Source: Bifidobacterium imperatoris
Lineage (GTDB): Bacteria; Actinomycetota; Actinomycetes; Actinomycetales; Bifidobacteriaceae
Assembly: GCF_002860405.1 (NCBI RefSeq)
Contig: NZ_NMWV01000005.1
Coordinates: 186,001-250,000, forward strand
Direction: 5' to 3'
DNA: 64,000 nt
This document shows positions 18,870-27,825 of this stretch, one piece after another. The notes under the pieces were generated by a model, which saw only the letters and a program-made list of their open reading frames with translations, ran no database searches and was not told the DNA's origin. Position 1 is the stretch's first letter; each line of letters opens with the position of its first letter. The translations under genes and the position numbers were made by a program.

Positions 18870-19835
18870 ATGACCAAGCGCAATGCGGTGGTAGTAACGC
18901 ATACGAGGCTCAGGCAGTCCGGAACCGTGGTATCTGAAGCGGTAAGCCAGCTGCGAGTCGCGGGCTTCGAAGTGACGATTATCGATAACACCGAAGCGCC
19001 TGATTTTGGTGTACAGCCAGCCTGTGTTCCCGAGGATACGGAAATCGTTGTGGTGCTTGGGGGCGACGGTACGATTCTGCGCGCCGCCGAACTGGTGCAT
19101 TGCACTCAGGTGCCGATTTTGGGCGTCAACATGGGGCATGTGGGTTTCTTGGCCGAATTCGAAAGCTTCCAGATTGACGAAGCGATTCGTAGGGTGGCTG
19201 AACACGACTATTCCATCGATGAACGCATGATTGCCCATGTGGATGTGTGGCTGCCTGGTGCCACCGAACCCATTGAGGATTGGGCGCTGAATGACATTAC
19301 TTTGGAGCGCGCCGACCGCGGCAAAATGGTTGAGCTTTCCATCCGCGTGGATGATGTGGAAATGAATTCCTTCGGCGCGGACGGCGTTATCGTTTCCACT
19401 CCCACTGGTTCCACGGCATATGCGTTTTCCGCAGGTGGTCCGGTGATTTGGCCGAACGTCAAGGCGTTGCAATTGATTCCGTTGGCTGCGCACGCGCTGT
19501 TCGCCCGACCTCTGATTATCGGTTCAGGTTCCACGTTTACTATTGATATTCTGGATGAATCCATGTCCGAAGGCTGGATTTGCTGCGATGGGCGCAGACA
19601 ACGGGCGCTGCCGCAAGGTACGCGCATCATGGTGCGTGAATCCCGCGATACGCTGCGACTGGCGCGACTTTCCGGTGTTCCGTTTACGAATCGTCTCGTT
19701 TCCAAGTTTGATTTGCCAGTGGTTGGCTGGCGTGAACATGCCAGGGCCGAAGCTAGCGGTCGGCCGGTGATTCATGGGCATGATTCGATGACTGCTGCAG
19801 ATGAATCCAATACGCCGGGCGAGGTGAAAGCCTGA
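18870..19835 (+). CDS. nadK: NAD kinase
   Basis: Makes NADP from NAD with ATP or polyphosphate. 321 residues. The catalytic GGDGT motif is at residues 64-68, followed by NMGHVGFLAEFE and the glycine-rich TPTGSTAYAFSAGGPV. The ATG at 18870 is preceded by AGGAGGAGGAAGCCC; a GTG 13 codons earlier is in frame but has no such site. The stop overlaps the recN start by one base. The pairing of nadK with recN after tlyA is conserved in actinobacteria. Confidence 0.96.
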   Translation: MTKRNAVVVTHTRLRQSGTVVSEAVSQLRVAGFEVTIIDNTEAPDFGVQPACVPEDTEIVVVLGGDGTILRAAELVHCTQVPILGVNMGHVGFLAEFESFQIDEAIRRVAEHDYSIDERMIAHVDVWLPGATEPIEDWALNDITLERADRGKMVELSIRVDDVEMNSFGADGVIVSTPTGSTAYAFSAGGPVIWPNVKALQLIPLAAHALFARPLIIGSGSTFTIDILDESMSEGWICCDGRRQRALPQGTRIMVRESRDTLRLARLSGVPFTNRLVSKFDLPVVGWREHARAEASGRPVIHGHDSMTAADESNTPGEVKA

Positions 19836-21571
19836 TGCTGGAAGAGCTTGATATCCGCAATCTTGGGCCGATTCACGAGGCCACCATTGCTCCGGCTCCA
19901 GGCATGACCGCCATCACCGGTGAAACCGGAGCCGGCAAATCCATGCTGCTGTCTGCGCTTAGTCTGATTTCCGGTGGGCCGGCCGATGCCGGCCGTGTCA
20001 CCACAGGAGCGGATGAGGCCTGGACTCAGGGCATTTTCGCTGTACATGATGATGCCTCTGCCGCGAGCATTGCGCATGAGGCCGGTGTCGACGCAGAAGA
20101 TGGCGAATTATTTCTCTCTCGCACCGTTAAGGCGGCAGGCCGCTCGCGTGCTGTTCTGGGCGGCAAAAGCGTGCCCAAATCCGTGCTCGCCAGTGTGGCT
20201 GGCGAGCTCGTAACCATTCACGGACAAGCCGAGCAGTTGAAAATCGCATCCGCTGCGCGCCAACGTGAATTCTTGGATAGGGCTGCCGGCGACGATGCCG
20301 AACTCGATGCTTATCGTGCAGCATGGCGGGCGCTCGCTGACTTAGACGAGAAACTTGCGCGCTTGCGCTCGCAGGAATCGTCGGCTCGTCAACGTGCCGA
20401 CTATCTGCGCGAATCGGTGGAACATATCAACGAAATCGATCCTCATCCGGGAGAGGATGAAGATCTCAAGGCGAAGCGCGATCGTATTGAAAACGCAGCT
20501 GATATTGCGGAAGGCGTCTCTCGTGCACTCGCTGCGTTGGACTCCTCGCAGTTGGAATTTGATTCTTCTTCCGATAGTGCAAGTGCTTCGGATCTGCTAC
20601 TGCAGGCGGCTCAGGCTTTGCGTGGCATTCATGCGTCGGGTGATTTCAACGAGCTTGCCGATCGGCTTGAATCATTGAACGCTGAATTGCAGGATGTGGT
20701 GTTCACCTTGTCCGGTCATTTGGACGAGGACTTTGGCGATGCCGACTTGGATACGTTGAATGCGCGGATTCATGAGTTGGGGGAGTTGACCCGCCGTTGG
20801 GGTCCTACTTTGACCGATGTTATTGCTTGGCGGGATAAGGCTGCTTTTGAGATTGAAGACCTGGATGCTTCTCCTGAGAAGCTTGCCGAGCTTGAATCTC
20901 AGCGCGCGGATTTGCATCATAAGGCCGTTGCGGCAGCGGATGTGTTAAGCCACGTTAGAGCGGTCGCGGCTGCGCAATTGGCTCATCGGGTCACCTCGGA
21001 ATTGGAATCGTTGGCTATGGCGGGCGCATCGTTGGAAATTCAGGTTTCCAGGCGGGATGCTTTGGATGCCAACGGCGGTGACGATATCGCATTCCTGTTT
21101 ACTCCGTATGAGGGTTCTCCGCAGTTGCCGATGGGCAAAAGCGCGTCGGGCGGCGAGTTGAGCCGCTTGATGCTTGCCTTGGAGCTGTCTGCGGCGGATA
21201 TGCATGACGGACAATCGAATCATGATGGGGCCGACGCAAACTCTGATATGACGTTCATTTTTGATGAAGTCGATGCCGGCGTTGGAGGCAAGGCTGCAGC
21301 TGAACTGGGCAAGCGTCTAGCTCGTCTGGCGCGTACTTCGCAGGTGATTGTGGTGACGCATTTGGCACAGGTGGCTTCTTGGGCAGACAGCCAGTTTGTG
21401 GTCACCAAGATTCCACCGGATGCTGATGACGATGCTGTGGGAGTCGTGACCACGGTGGATGAGGTCGCCGATGATGCTCGCGTGCATGAAATCGCGCGTA
21501 TGCTCTCCGGATCCGAATCCGAAGCCTCTCTCGATCACGCCCGCGAACTGCTGAAGGAGTCAGTGCTGTGA
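19835..21571 (+). CDS. recN: DNA repair protein RecN
   Basis: SMC-like ATPase for double-strand-break repair. 578 residues: Walker A GETGAGKS at 29-36, a long coiled-coil middle (about 150-400) and the C-terminal ABC half with SASGGELSRLMLALEL (signature) and FIFDEVDAGVGG (Walker B, D477-E478), then VIVVTHLAQVASWAD. It starts in the nadK stop codon (TGATG). Codon use shifts toward T-ending codons after about 20700, without loss of frame. Confidence 0.96.
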   Translation: MLEELDIRNLGPIHEATIAPAPGMTAITGETGAGKSMLLSALSLISGGPADAGRVTTGADEAWTQGIFAVHDDASAASIAHEAGVDAEDGELFLSRTVKAAGRSRAVLGGKSVPKSVLASVAGELVTIHGQAEQLKIASAARQREFLDRAAGDDAELDAYRAAWRALADLDEKLARLRSQESSARQRADYLRESVEHINEIDPHPGEDEDLKAKRDRIENAADIAEGVSRALAALDSSQLEFDSSSDSASASDLLLQAAQALRGIHASGDFNELADRLESLNAELQDVVFTLSGHLDEDFGDADLDTLNARIHELGELTRRWGPTLTDVIAWRDKAAFEIEDLDASPEKLAELESQRADLHHKAVAAADVLSHVRAVAAAQLAHRVTSELESLAMAGASLEIQVSRRDALDANGGDDIAFLFTPYEGSPQLPMGKSASGGELSRLMLALELSAADMHDGQSNHDGADANSDMTFIFDEVDAGVGGKAAAELGKRLARLARTSQVIVVTHLAQVASWADSQFVVTKIPPDADDDAVGVVTTVDEVADDARVHEIARMLSGSESEASLDHARELLKESVL

Positions 21572-22215
21572 GTAAAGCCGCCATCTTCGACCTTGACGGC
21601 ACCTTACTCGATTCGATGGGTGTCTGGAATCAGATAGACATTGATTTTCTTGGTCGCCGTGGTATTGCCGTGCCGGCCGACTATATGACTACTGTGGCAT
21701 CGATGCAGTTTCGGGAAATCGCTGAATACACTATTGCAAGATTCGATTTGCCGGATACACCTGAACAGTTGCTGGCTGAATGGGATGAGATGGCTCGCAT
21801 CGCCTATGGCACCACGGTTCAAGCTAAGCCAGGAGCGGTGGAATATTTACGTGAGCTTAAGGCTGTCGGCGTGCGTTTAGGCGTTGCGACTACGCTGATG
21901 CCGCAGTTGCGTACCGCGGCTCTTGACCACTTGGGTATGAGCAAGTACTTTGATGTGATCGTTTCCGTGGATGATGCCGGGGGAGTTGGCAAATCCGAGC
22001 CAGATGTATATCTGTTTGCTGCCAGACGACTTGGGGTAAAACCGGAGGATTGCACGGTGTTCGAGGATTTGCTAGTGGCGATTCGCTCCGCCAAGTCGGC
22101 TGGCATGCAGGCTTGGGCCATGTATGACGATTCTTCGGCAGCCGACTGGCCGGAAATCACGCGCGTCGCCGATGGCGCGCTTCATGATTTTCATGACGCG
22201 CCGCGTTTGCATTAG
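21568..22215 (+). CDS. HAD superfamily phosphatase (beta-phosphoglucomutase-like)
   Basis: 215 residues. Motif I FDLDGTLLDS (D8, D10), a cap domain (about 18-85), TTLMPQLRTAALDHLGMSKYFDVIVSVDD (motif II/III) and KPEDCTVFEDLLVAIRSAKSAG (motif IV). The GTG start at 21568 overlaps the recN stop. Members act on sugar phosphates, phosphoglycolate or nucleotides; no substrate can be assigned. Motif IV carries ED rather than GD-S. Confidence 0.85.
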   Translation: MSKAAIFDLDGTLLDSMGVWNQIDIDFLGRRGIAVPADYMTTVASMQFREIAEYTIARFDLPDTPEQLLAEWDEMARIAYGTTVQAKPGAVEYLRELKAVGVRLGVATTLMPQLRTAALDHLGMSKYFDVIVSVDDAGGVGKSEPDVYLFAARRLGVKPEDCTVFEDLLVAIRSAKSAGMQAWAMYDDSSAADWPEITRVADGALHDFHDAPRLH

Positions 22216-22228
22216 CGGATCATGTTCT

Positions 22229-22276
22229 GGCTCCCCTCGCTGAGGGGGCTGTCAGCGTAGCTGACTGAGGGGAGTC
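22229..22276. repeat. Intergenic palindromic repeat element, copy 2
   Basis: GGCTCCCCTC, a short loop, GAGGGGGCT, then GTCAGCgtaGCTGAC and TGAGGGGAGTC: the best-preserved copy of the element at 1690-1738 and 53186-53235. It lies between the convergent HAD and GNAT genes, where a bidirectional stem would also end both transcripts. Confidence 0.75.
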
Positions 22277-22301
22277 AAAACATGCTGCGTCTCGACCTTA
22301 G

Positions 22302-22922
22302 TTAGAAAATCGACTGCAAATCAGCGCTGCGATTCGACTTGAACCGCTGACGTTCCAGCTCCTCGCCCTCCTGGCGTTCGGCCTTTTCGGATGCAATACG
22401 CTTCAGCAATGTGGCAGTCGGGGCGCGGTAAATGACTTCGTCGTATACACGACCATCACGCTCCACGACCTCAGCCTTACGCTCGACTTCCTTAAAGCCG
22501 AGAGACTCAACCATGTGCCGCGCACGAAGGTTGAACGACCAGACTTTCACGGTAATGGTTTTCGCTTTGAGTTGATTGGCGGCGAGCTGAATACCGAGTT
22601 TCATGGCCTGATTGCCATAGCCAAGACCCTGGAAATACGGGCCGATGAGAATGCCCATCGTAGCGTCGCGATCCGGATCTTCACAATTCCATGCGGCGAT
22701 GTGACCGATGGGCATGCCACCTGGATCCAATACGGTCCGACCGAACCGGTGGCTGTCGTCGGTGTCGCTCCATCCGTGGAACTGGGCATCCACCCGTTCT
22801 CGCGGAAGGGTGTCAGTGGTGACCCTGCATCCATCCGCAACGGATGCATCATTCCACCAAGCTTCAAGGTATGGGTAATCATTTGGCTCTGTAGTGCGCA
22901 AGGTAACAACGTTGTTTGGCAT
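22302..22922 (-). CDS. GNAT family N-acetyltransferase
   Basis: 206 residues of the RimJ/RimL-like type: LRTTEPNDYPYLEAWWND at the start, the acetyl-CoA loop region GILIGPYFQGLGYGNQAMKL, and TVKVWSFNLRARHMVESLGFKEVERKAEV. The last ~40 residues form a charged helix rich in Arg and Glu beyond the fold. Start 22922 is supported by GAAAGGGG seven bases upstream. Acceptor unknown. Confidence 0.83.
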   Translation of the reverse strand: MPNNVVTLRTTEPNDYPYLEAWWNDASVADGCRVTTDTLPRERVDAQFHGWSDTDDSHRFGRTVLDPGGMPIGHIAAWNCEDPDRDATMGILIGPYFQGLGYGNQAMKLGIQLAANQLKAKTITVKVWSFNLRARHMVESLGFKEVERKAEVVERDGRVYDEVIYRAPTATLLKRIASEKAERQEGEELERQRFKSNRSADLQSIF

Positions 22923-23062
22923 AGCAAGCCCCTTTCCAGTGCCATTGTATGCATGCCTTATGTTTCGACTCGTAGACGGAAAGTTCTTCTGCTGCATTGT
23001 TTATCAAGTGTTCACACATTGCCTTGCAAGAAATATTCATGCCGTCAAACAGAGCTGTTGTA

Positions 23063-23120
23063 CTGTTATGTAACACACCTTGACAGTTGGCGATAACAGT
23101 TATACTGTGATGTATAACAG
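23063..23120. promoter_or_regulatory. Promoter with flanking inverted repeat, putative GntR operator
   Basis: Arms CTGTTATGTAACACA (23063-23077) and TGTGATGTATAACAG (23106-23120) are inverted copies (CTGTTAT-x-x-A-x-CACA) that bracket TTGACA at 23080-23085 and TATACT at 23101-23106, 15 bases apart. A third related palindrome, ACAGTTATACTGT, covers the -10 region. It lies 49 bases before the GntR gene. YtrA-type GntR proteins usually repress their own ABC operon, so this is probably the autoregulatory site. Binding is inferred. Confidence 0.7.
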
Positions 23121-23168
23121 CTAAACAGCTGCGAGCGCTATAACGGAAAATAATCGAAAGGGGCATAG

Positions 23169-23552
23169 GTGAAACTGATCATCTCATCCGTGTCCGGTGA
23201 ACCTATCTACGAGCAAATCAAGAACCAGATTCGTGCGAGTGTGTTGAACGGCGAACTCAAAGCGGGGGAGGCGCTGCCTTCCTTGCGCAAGCTGGCCAAG
23301 GAACTGCGCATTTCCGTGCTCACTGTCACCAGGGCGTACAACGAGTTGGCCGATGAGGGTGTGGTGCAGAATATCCAGGGCAAAGGCACGTTCGTGATGG
23401 ACAAAGGCAATGAGTTGATGCGTAATCAGCTTGAGGCCCAGGCCCGTACGAGCCTTGCCGAAGCCGTCTGCGCGGCCAAGGCCGCCGACATCCCGCTTGC
23501 CGATTTGGAAACGATGCTCGCCAAGGAATACCAAAAGGACGTGGCATCATGA
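23169..23552 (+). CDS. GntR family transcriptional regulator, YtrA subfamily
   Basis: 127 residues: a winged helix (about 10-75: PIYEQIKNQIRASVLNGELKAGEALPSLRKLAKELRISVLTVTRAYNEL, then GVVQNIQGKGTFV) and a short C-terminal helical dimer tail instead of a large effector domain, which defines YtrA. GTG start 23169 follows GAAAGGGGCATAG. The stop overlaps the ABC ATPase start. It likely represses the four-gene operon; the signal may be an antibiotic or envelope stress by analogy to ytrA. Confidence 0.9.
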   Translation: MKLIISSVSGEPIYEQIKNQIRASVLNGELKAGEALPSLRKLAKELRISVLTVTRAYNELADEGVVQNIQGKGTFVMDKGNELMRNQLEAQARTSLAEAVCAAKAADIPLADLETMLAKEYQKDVAS

Positions 23553-24481
23553 CCGCTGCAATAGATCAACCACCGATGGCATTGTCCATCACCGGCGCAA
23601 CCAAGCATTACGATTCCGGTTTCACGCTGGACGACATCACTTTCGACTTGCCGGCCGGCTACATTATGGGCCTTATCGGGCCGAATGGTGCCGGCAAATC
23701 CACGCTGATTAAGCTGATTCTGAACATGATTCACCGTGATGCCGGTGAAATACATGTGTTGGGCCTCGATAATATCGCCGACGAAGAAACCGTCAAAGAA
23801 AATCTCGGTGTGGTCTTCGACTCCAGCTATTTCATCGAAATGTGGACGGTGAACAAGGTCGAGCAGGCTATGGCGCCGATGTACCTCGCGTGGGACCATA
23901 CCGCGTTCGACGGTTATCTCAAACGCTTCGGTTTGGACCGCAAAAAGCGTGTGAAGGAGCTTTCCCGTGGCATGCAGATGAAGCTCATGCTTGCTGTGGC
24001 GCTGAGTCACGATGCCAAACTGTTGGTGCTCGACGAGCCCACGAGCGGCCTCGATGTACTTGCCCGCGACGAACTCATGGATATCCTCCAGAACTACATT
24101 GCGGATGGGGAACGTAGCGTACTCTTCTCCACGCACATCACCGCCGACCTCGAGCGGGCCGCCGACTTCATCACCTACATCACGCGAGGCAAGCTTTATT
24201 TCACTGGCCCCAAGGATGAATTCGAGGAATCCTTCCGTCTGGTCAAAGGAGGGCCGAAAGATCTCTCGCCTGATGTCAAGGGTGTAGCGGTCGGCATCCA
24301 CCGCTATGAGACCGGCTTCGACGCGCTCGTGCGCGCCGAAGACCTCGGCAAAATCGCAGGGCTCAAAGCCGAAGACGGGCGGCATGGGATGGTGCCGCTC
24401 ACTGTCGAACCGGCCTCCATCGACGACATCATCCGTTTGACTAATGCGGGTGACGCTGCTCATGGGATGGAGATGGCATGA
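23549..24481 (+). CDS. ABC transporter ATP-binding protein
   Basis: 310 residues. Walker A GPNGAGKST at 44-52, signature LSRGMQMK from 138, Walker B LLVLDEP at 158-164 followed by TSGLD, and the switch histidine in LFSTHITADLERAADF. The signature is the LSRGM variant common in YtrB/EcsA-like exporters. The ~90 residues after the nucleotide domain are a separate C-terminal extension. It overlaps both neighbours by four bases, so all four genes are one transcript. Confidence 0.93.
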   Translation: MTAAIDQPPMALSITGATKHYDSGFTLDDITFDLPAGYIMGLIGPNGAGKSTLIKLILNMIHRDAGEIHVLGLDNIADEETVKENLGVVFDSSYFIEMWTVNKVEQAMAPMYLAWDHTAFDGYLKRFGLDRKKRVKELSRGMQMKLMLAVALSHDAKLLVLDEPTSGLDVLARDELMDILQNYIADGERSVLFSTHITADLERAADFITYITRGKLYFTGPKDEFEESFRLVKGGPKDLSPDVKGVAVGIHRYETGFDALVRAEDLGKIAGLKAEDGRHGMVPLTVEPASIDDIIRLTNAGDAAHGMEMA

Positions 24482-25197
24482 TGGCTGGGGTGGCGCGTGC
24501 TTTTGGATTGGATGTGCGGCGGATTACTTCGCAGGGTGTATTTTCGATACTGGCTCTGCTCATAGGGTTCCCCGTGGCAATAATACTGATCGGAAGTATC
24601 TCAGGCGGTGTCAGTTATATGCCTGGAGCCGCTATCGGTGGTGTCTCAGCCATGCTGGCCTTGCTGCCGCTCAACACGTTCACGTTTGAACAGCAGGGGC
24701 AGAACAACTGGATGAACGGCATTATTCCGGTTCGTCGTGTTCATCAGGTGATTGGCCGGTATCTCGTGATTGGCGCATGTGTACTGGTATTGGCATTGGA
24801 GGTTGCGGTTTGCGTGGGTGCCGGCATGCTATTTGAGTCCGGAATGATTCAGTTTTCAGCGCTGGCAATATCTGTGCTGACTGCGATTGTGATGTATGCA
24901 CTGTTCGAATCGGTGATGATTCCCCTGTGCTACCGGTTCACTTATCAGAAGGCGTTGTTGACGATGATGCTCATCTGCATTGGGCTCGGTGCGGCGATAG
25001 CTGTTGTATTCGCATTGCTCGCCAAGCTGGCTCCAGCTTCTATTGATGCTCTCATCTCATGGGCGGTGTCGTCGATCGAGGCCATATCTGGTGCAGGTGT
25101 GATTTGGCCGGCTCTGTGCGGAGTGGTTCTGGCGTCCGTCGCTATGGCTGCCTCACTTGCCATGTCGCTGCGCATTTATCTCGCGAAGGAGTTCTGA
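24478..25197 (+). CDS. ABC-2 type membrane permease (first of pair)
   Basis: 239 residues with about six hydrophobic segments (starting near 18-40 and ending near 205-230) and the cytoplasmic EQQGQNNWMNGIIPVRRVHQVIGRYL segment typical of ABC-2 permeases of this operon type. It probably pairs with the following permease and the preceding ATPase as an exporter. The ATGATGG overlap gives start 24478 or 24481. Substrate unknown. Confidence 0.82.
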   Translation: MMAGVARAFGLDVRRITSQGVFSILALLIGFPVAIILIGSISGGVSYMPGAAIGGVSAMLALLPLNTFTFEQQGQNNWMNGIIPVRRVHQVIGRYLVIGACVLVLALEVAVCVGAGMLFESGMIQFSALAISVLTAIVMYALFESVMIPLCYRFTYQKALLTMMLICIGLGAAIAVVFALLAKLAPASIDALISWAVSSIEAISGAGVIWPALCGVVLASVAMAASLAMSLRIYLAKEF

Positions 25198-25916
25198 TGG
25201 TATCCGCGTCGAGCAAGAACATTCACCTGCATGCCGAGCGTATTGCTTTGCGTATGGATTTCGCTGCTCTTACCGGCAATTCCGCGGTGACGAACGTTAT
25301 CGCATTCCTGGCACCGCTGGCATTTACCGCGTTCACCTGGCAATCGGGGCCGGATGAATCAGGTCTGCCGCTTACGGTTATGGCATATCTGACCGTTATG
25401 TACTGGGTCGCGTCTATCGCCGTATTGTTCCAATTTAATAGTGATAATCAGTTGGCCTCGGCTCGAATGATTGGTGTGATGCCGGTGTCCCGCTGCACGC
25501 AGGTCAATATGCGCTACTGCTCCGCGGGTGTGCTGTTCCTGATTTGCTTTGCGGAACTCGGCATCGAAATCGCACTGTCCAGACTGTGGTTCGGTATCGG
25601 CTTGAGTGCGCTCGCCACGGTCGTACCGCTCGCCATGTTCGCTTTCTTAGTGTTGGCCGCCATAGTGATTCCAGTGTTCTACTCCTGCGGTGATTTCGTC
25701 AAGGCCTATTCAAGGCTGTTCACCGGTGCGATAACCCTGTTCTTCGCCGCGCAGATCATCCTGCTACTGTTGCCTGCCGGTCTGCGCTCGCAGGTGCTGG
25801 CCACGTCAATTACGTTGTCACCAATCGGCTGGATTGTGATCGCGGTCATCGCAATCCTGTCTTTGATTGTCTCCTACCGCATTTCCTTACGCATCTGGAG
25901 TGCCAAAGAACTGTAG
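25197..25916 (+). CDS. ABC-2 type membrane permease (second of pair)
   Basis: 239 residues, the same length as its neighbour and with the same layout: six hydrophobic stretches and a conserved loop (FNSDNQLASARMIGVMPVSRCTQVNMRYC) matching the first permease's loop, so the two look like ancient duplicates. ATG 25197 overlaps the previous stop and has AAGGAGTTC upstream; an earlier in-frame reading inside the previous gene is not used. Confidence 0.82.
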   Translation: MVSASSKNIHLHAERIALRMDFAALTGNSAVTNVIAFLAPLAFTAFTWQSGPDESGLPLTVMAYLTVMYWVASIAVLFQFNSDNQLASARMIGVMPVSRCTQVNMRYCSAGVLFLICFAELGIEIALSRLWFGIGLSALATVVPLAMFAFLVLAAIVIPVFYSCGDFVKAYSRLFTGAITLFFAAQIILLLLPAGLRSQVLATSITLSPIGWIVIAVIAILSLIVSYRISLRIWSAKEL

Positions 25917-25946
25917 AGCACACGCAGCGCAATTGATGTTGAAGAG

Positions 25947-25976
25947 TCCGGCGCTTTCTTTATGAGAAGCGCCGGA
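25947..25976. terminator. Bidirectional hairpin between ABC operon and AlbA-domain gene
   Basis: TCCGGCGCTTTC and GAGAAGCGCCGGA give a long stem with a TTTAT-type loop, 30 bases after the permease stop and 10 bases before the stop of the convergent gene. It could serve both directions although neither side has a strong T-run. Confidence 0.6.
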
Positions 25977-25986
25977 TGCCTTGCGT

Positions 25987-27705
25987 TTATGCGGTTTTCA
26001 GCCGATACGATTGTTTGGGGCTCCTTGCCGGCTGTGTACGTTCGATAATGCCTTTGTCGAGCATTTTGCGTAATTGGTAGGTGACAGTTGATCGAGGGGC
26101 TCCTGTGTCTTTTACCAACTCGGGTGTTTGCACTACTCCTCGCTCCATCAACAGTCGAATCAATGTTTCCTCCAAAGTCGATTCGCCGCTGCTTGCAAAG
26201 GCTTTGGCTTGAACGTTGAGAATGCGCGCATAGGCCTCATCCAATCCGGGAACGCCTTTTGCGTATCTGTCGTACATCTCCTGGTCTGATAATTCGACGC
26301 CATGAACGGCGCTTTGCGGGAAGGGGATGATCTTCGGTCGGGGCGTGGTTGCCGACTCTCTGGGGGATGAACCTTGTTTGGCGCTGTAATCAACATCAGG
26401 GCGATCCGACCATTTTGCATATCTTGGGTCTCTGCGACTGTCCGGCAGCTGGGAAGTATCTGCCGAGCGGAAGGTGACGCAGAATGTATTCAACGTACTG
26501 TAGATTTCCGGCTCGCCGTTGCCATTATCTTGCAACAGATGATTAATGAGGCTGTAGCCGGTGCCGCGATTCTCTGCCACCATGCCGCCGTGAAACGGGG
26601 TACATTCAAGTAATTTGGCGAGCGTCTGGTTGCGCGTGGATGTGGCTCCGGGGCTGCTGAGAGACTGTAGGGTCACGTCGCCATAAAGCCCACCTGGATT
26701 GAGTATCTCCAATCGGTCCTTGTACATATTGACCTGAATTTGCCCTCCCTGCGCCATTGGGGAGTAATCGCGATGCATGATGGCGTTGACCACGGCTTCG
26801 CGCACTGCATCCTCAGGGTATTCGTAAGTATCTTTGCGGAACGGGCCGTCCAATACGCCGCCAATTCGCATGTTCTTCCGTACCGAGTTCAGAACGTTAT
26901 CGAGAATTTCTGGAATTGGACCGTCAAACGAACAGTTGTCTATGAACTTTACTCCGCCGGCGAACACCTTGTCGTATCCCGGATAGCAAGTGAACGTGAT
27001 ATTTACTCGCGGCATGAATTGCTGAGGATAATTGCCGGCGACCAGCAGACCTGCCACGGTTGGTCGGAGTGTACCAGTGCTGTCAGCTTTGACTATCCCC
27101 AACGATTGAAGAGCTTCTTCATCGGAGAGATTGCCAAAGATGCGTGGACTTTGCTTACGGCGTGCGGCAAGAATGGACTGTAGCAGGTCGGGGAGGAGAT
27201 CACTGATAGTGGCTTCTTCCACCAATGCCCGGTCATGTGTGGGTTGTGCACGGTTTTCCAACAGTCGGTCGATTTCGTAATGGCTGAGCTTGCGGTCACC
27301 ATCCCATACTCGGATAAATGAGCCGCTGTATTGTCCTCGAGTGCGAACGTAACAAGGTTTGCTGAGCGGATCGGCCTCGTCGATAACCGCAATAACAACA
27401 GCGGAATCATGATATGTTGCTATGTCAATGAGCGGTTGCAGCGGCGGAGTGATTTTATCCCGGCACATTTGCGCTAGTGCTTCTGCGATAGGCTTTGCTT
27501 GGAAACCCTGGACGGGGGAGAAGTCGTCGTGCTCTGAAATGCCGAGAATAATAGTGCCGCCTGTGCCATTGGCGAATGCGGAAATGGTTTCGGCGAGGGA
27601 TACGGGTAATCCTCCCACGGCCTCCTTGATCTCAATGGATTGTGTATCCGATTGTGCCGAGCGCAGCGGATTCAGTAAAGCGTCGATTTCCTCTTCCGTC
27701 CACAT
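25987..27705 (-). CDS. AlbA_2/Schlafen domain protein with ATPase-like and winged-helix domains
   Basis: 572 residues. An N-terminal AlbA_2 (Schlafen) domain (about 10-150: ESIEIKEA-like start, AFANGTGGTIILGI), a GHKL-type HATPase_c_4 middle (REAVVNAIMHRDYS as N-box, ENRGTGYSLI near 400), and a C-terminal winged helix (last 65: ETLIRLLMERGVVQTPELVKDTGAPRSTVTYQLRKML). Often annotated as divergent AAA-4 or RecG-like regulator. Start 27705 is chosen for GGAGG five bases upstream; an ATG ten codons earlier lacks a site. A perfect inverted repeat stands in its promoter region. Confidence 0.82.
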   Translation of the reverse strand: MWTEEEIDALLNPLRSAQSDTQSIEIKEAVGGLPVSLAETISAFANGTGGTIILGISEHDDFSPVQGFQAKPIAEALAQMCRDKITPPLQPLIDIATYHDSAVVIAVIDEADPLSKPCYVRTRGQYSGSFIRVWDGDRKLSHYEIDRLLENRAQPTHDRALVEEATISDLLPDLLQSILAARRKQSPRIFGNLSDEEALQSLGIVKADSTGTLRPTVAGLLVAGNYPQQFMPRVNITFTCYPGYDKVFAGGVKFIDNCSFDGPIPEILDNVLNSVRKNMRIGGVLDGPFRKDTYEYPEDAVREAVVNAIMHRDYSPMAQGGQIQVNMYKDRLEILNPGGLYGDVTLQSLSSPGATSTRNQTLAKLLECTPFHGGMVAENRGTGYSLINHLLQDNGNGEPEIYSTLNTFCVTFRSADTSQLPDSRRDPRYAKWSDRPDVDYSAKQGSSPRESATTPRPKIIPFPQSAVHGVELSDQEMYDRYAKGVPGLDEAYARILNVQAKAFASSGESTLEETLIRLLMERGVVQTPELVKDTGAPRSTVTYQLRKMLDKGIIERTQPARSPKQSYRLKTA

Positions 27706-27739
27706 GCGTGCCTCCATCATCGGATACCCGTGCATACTA

Positions 27740-27792
27740 ATATCATCATATCAAACATATCAAACAAATTAATATGTTTGATATGATGATAT
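27740..27792. promoter_or_regulatory. Perfect 21-nt inverted repeat before the AlbA-domain gene
   Basis: Arms 27740-27760 and 27772-27792 are exact reverse complements over 21 bases with an 11-base A/T spacer. The repeated core is ATATCAAAC/GTTTGATAT, which also occurs as a direct repeat in the left part (twice within 27750-27767). It is 35 bases before the chosen start of the minus-strand gene. The fully A/T-rich arms suit an operator more than a terminator; the gene's own winged helix is the natural candidate ligand. Confidence 0.8.
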
Positions 27793-27825
27793 CGCTTTAA
27801 TCGGATTGTCGGGCGTAATACAACT

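Noticed and set aside
20700..21571. Codon-use shift in the last third of recN as sign of horizontal transfer
   Set aside because: Frame, length and motifs are normal and the shift is modest; more likely mutational drift in a weakly expressed gene.
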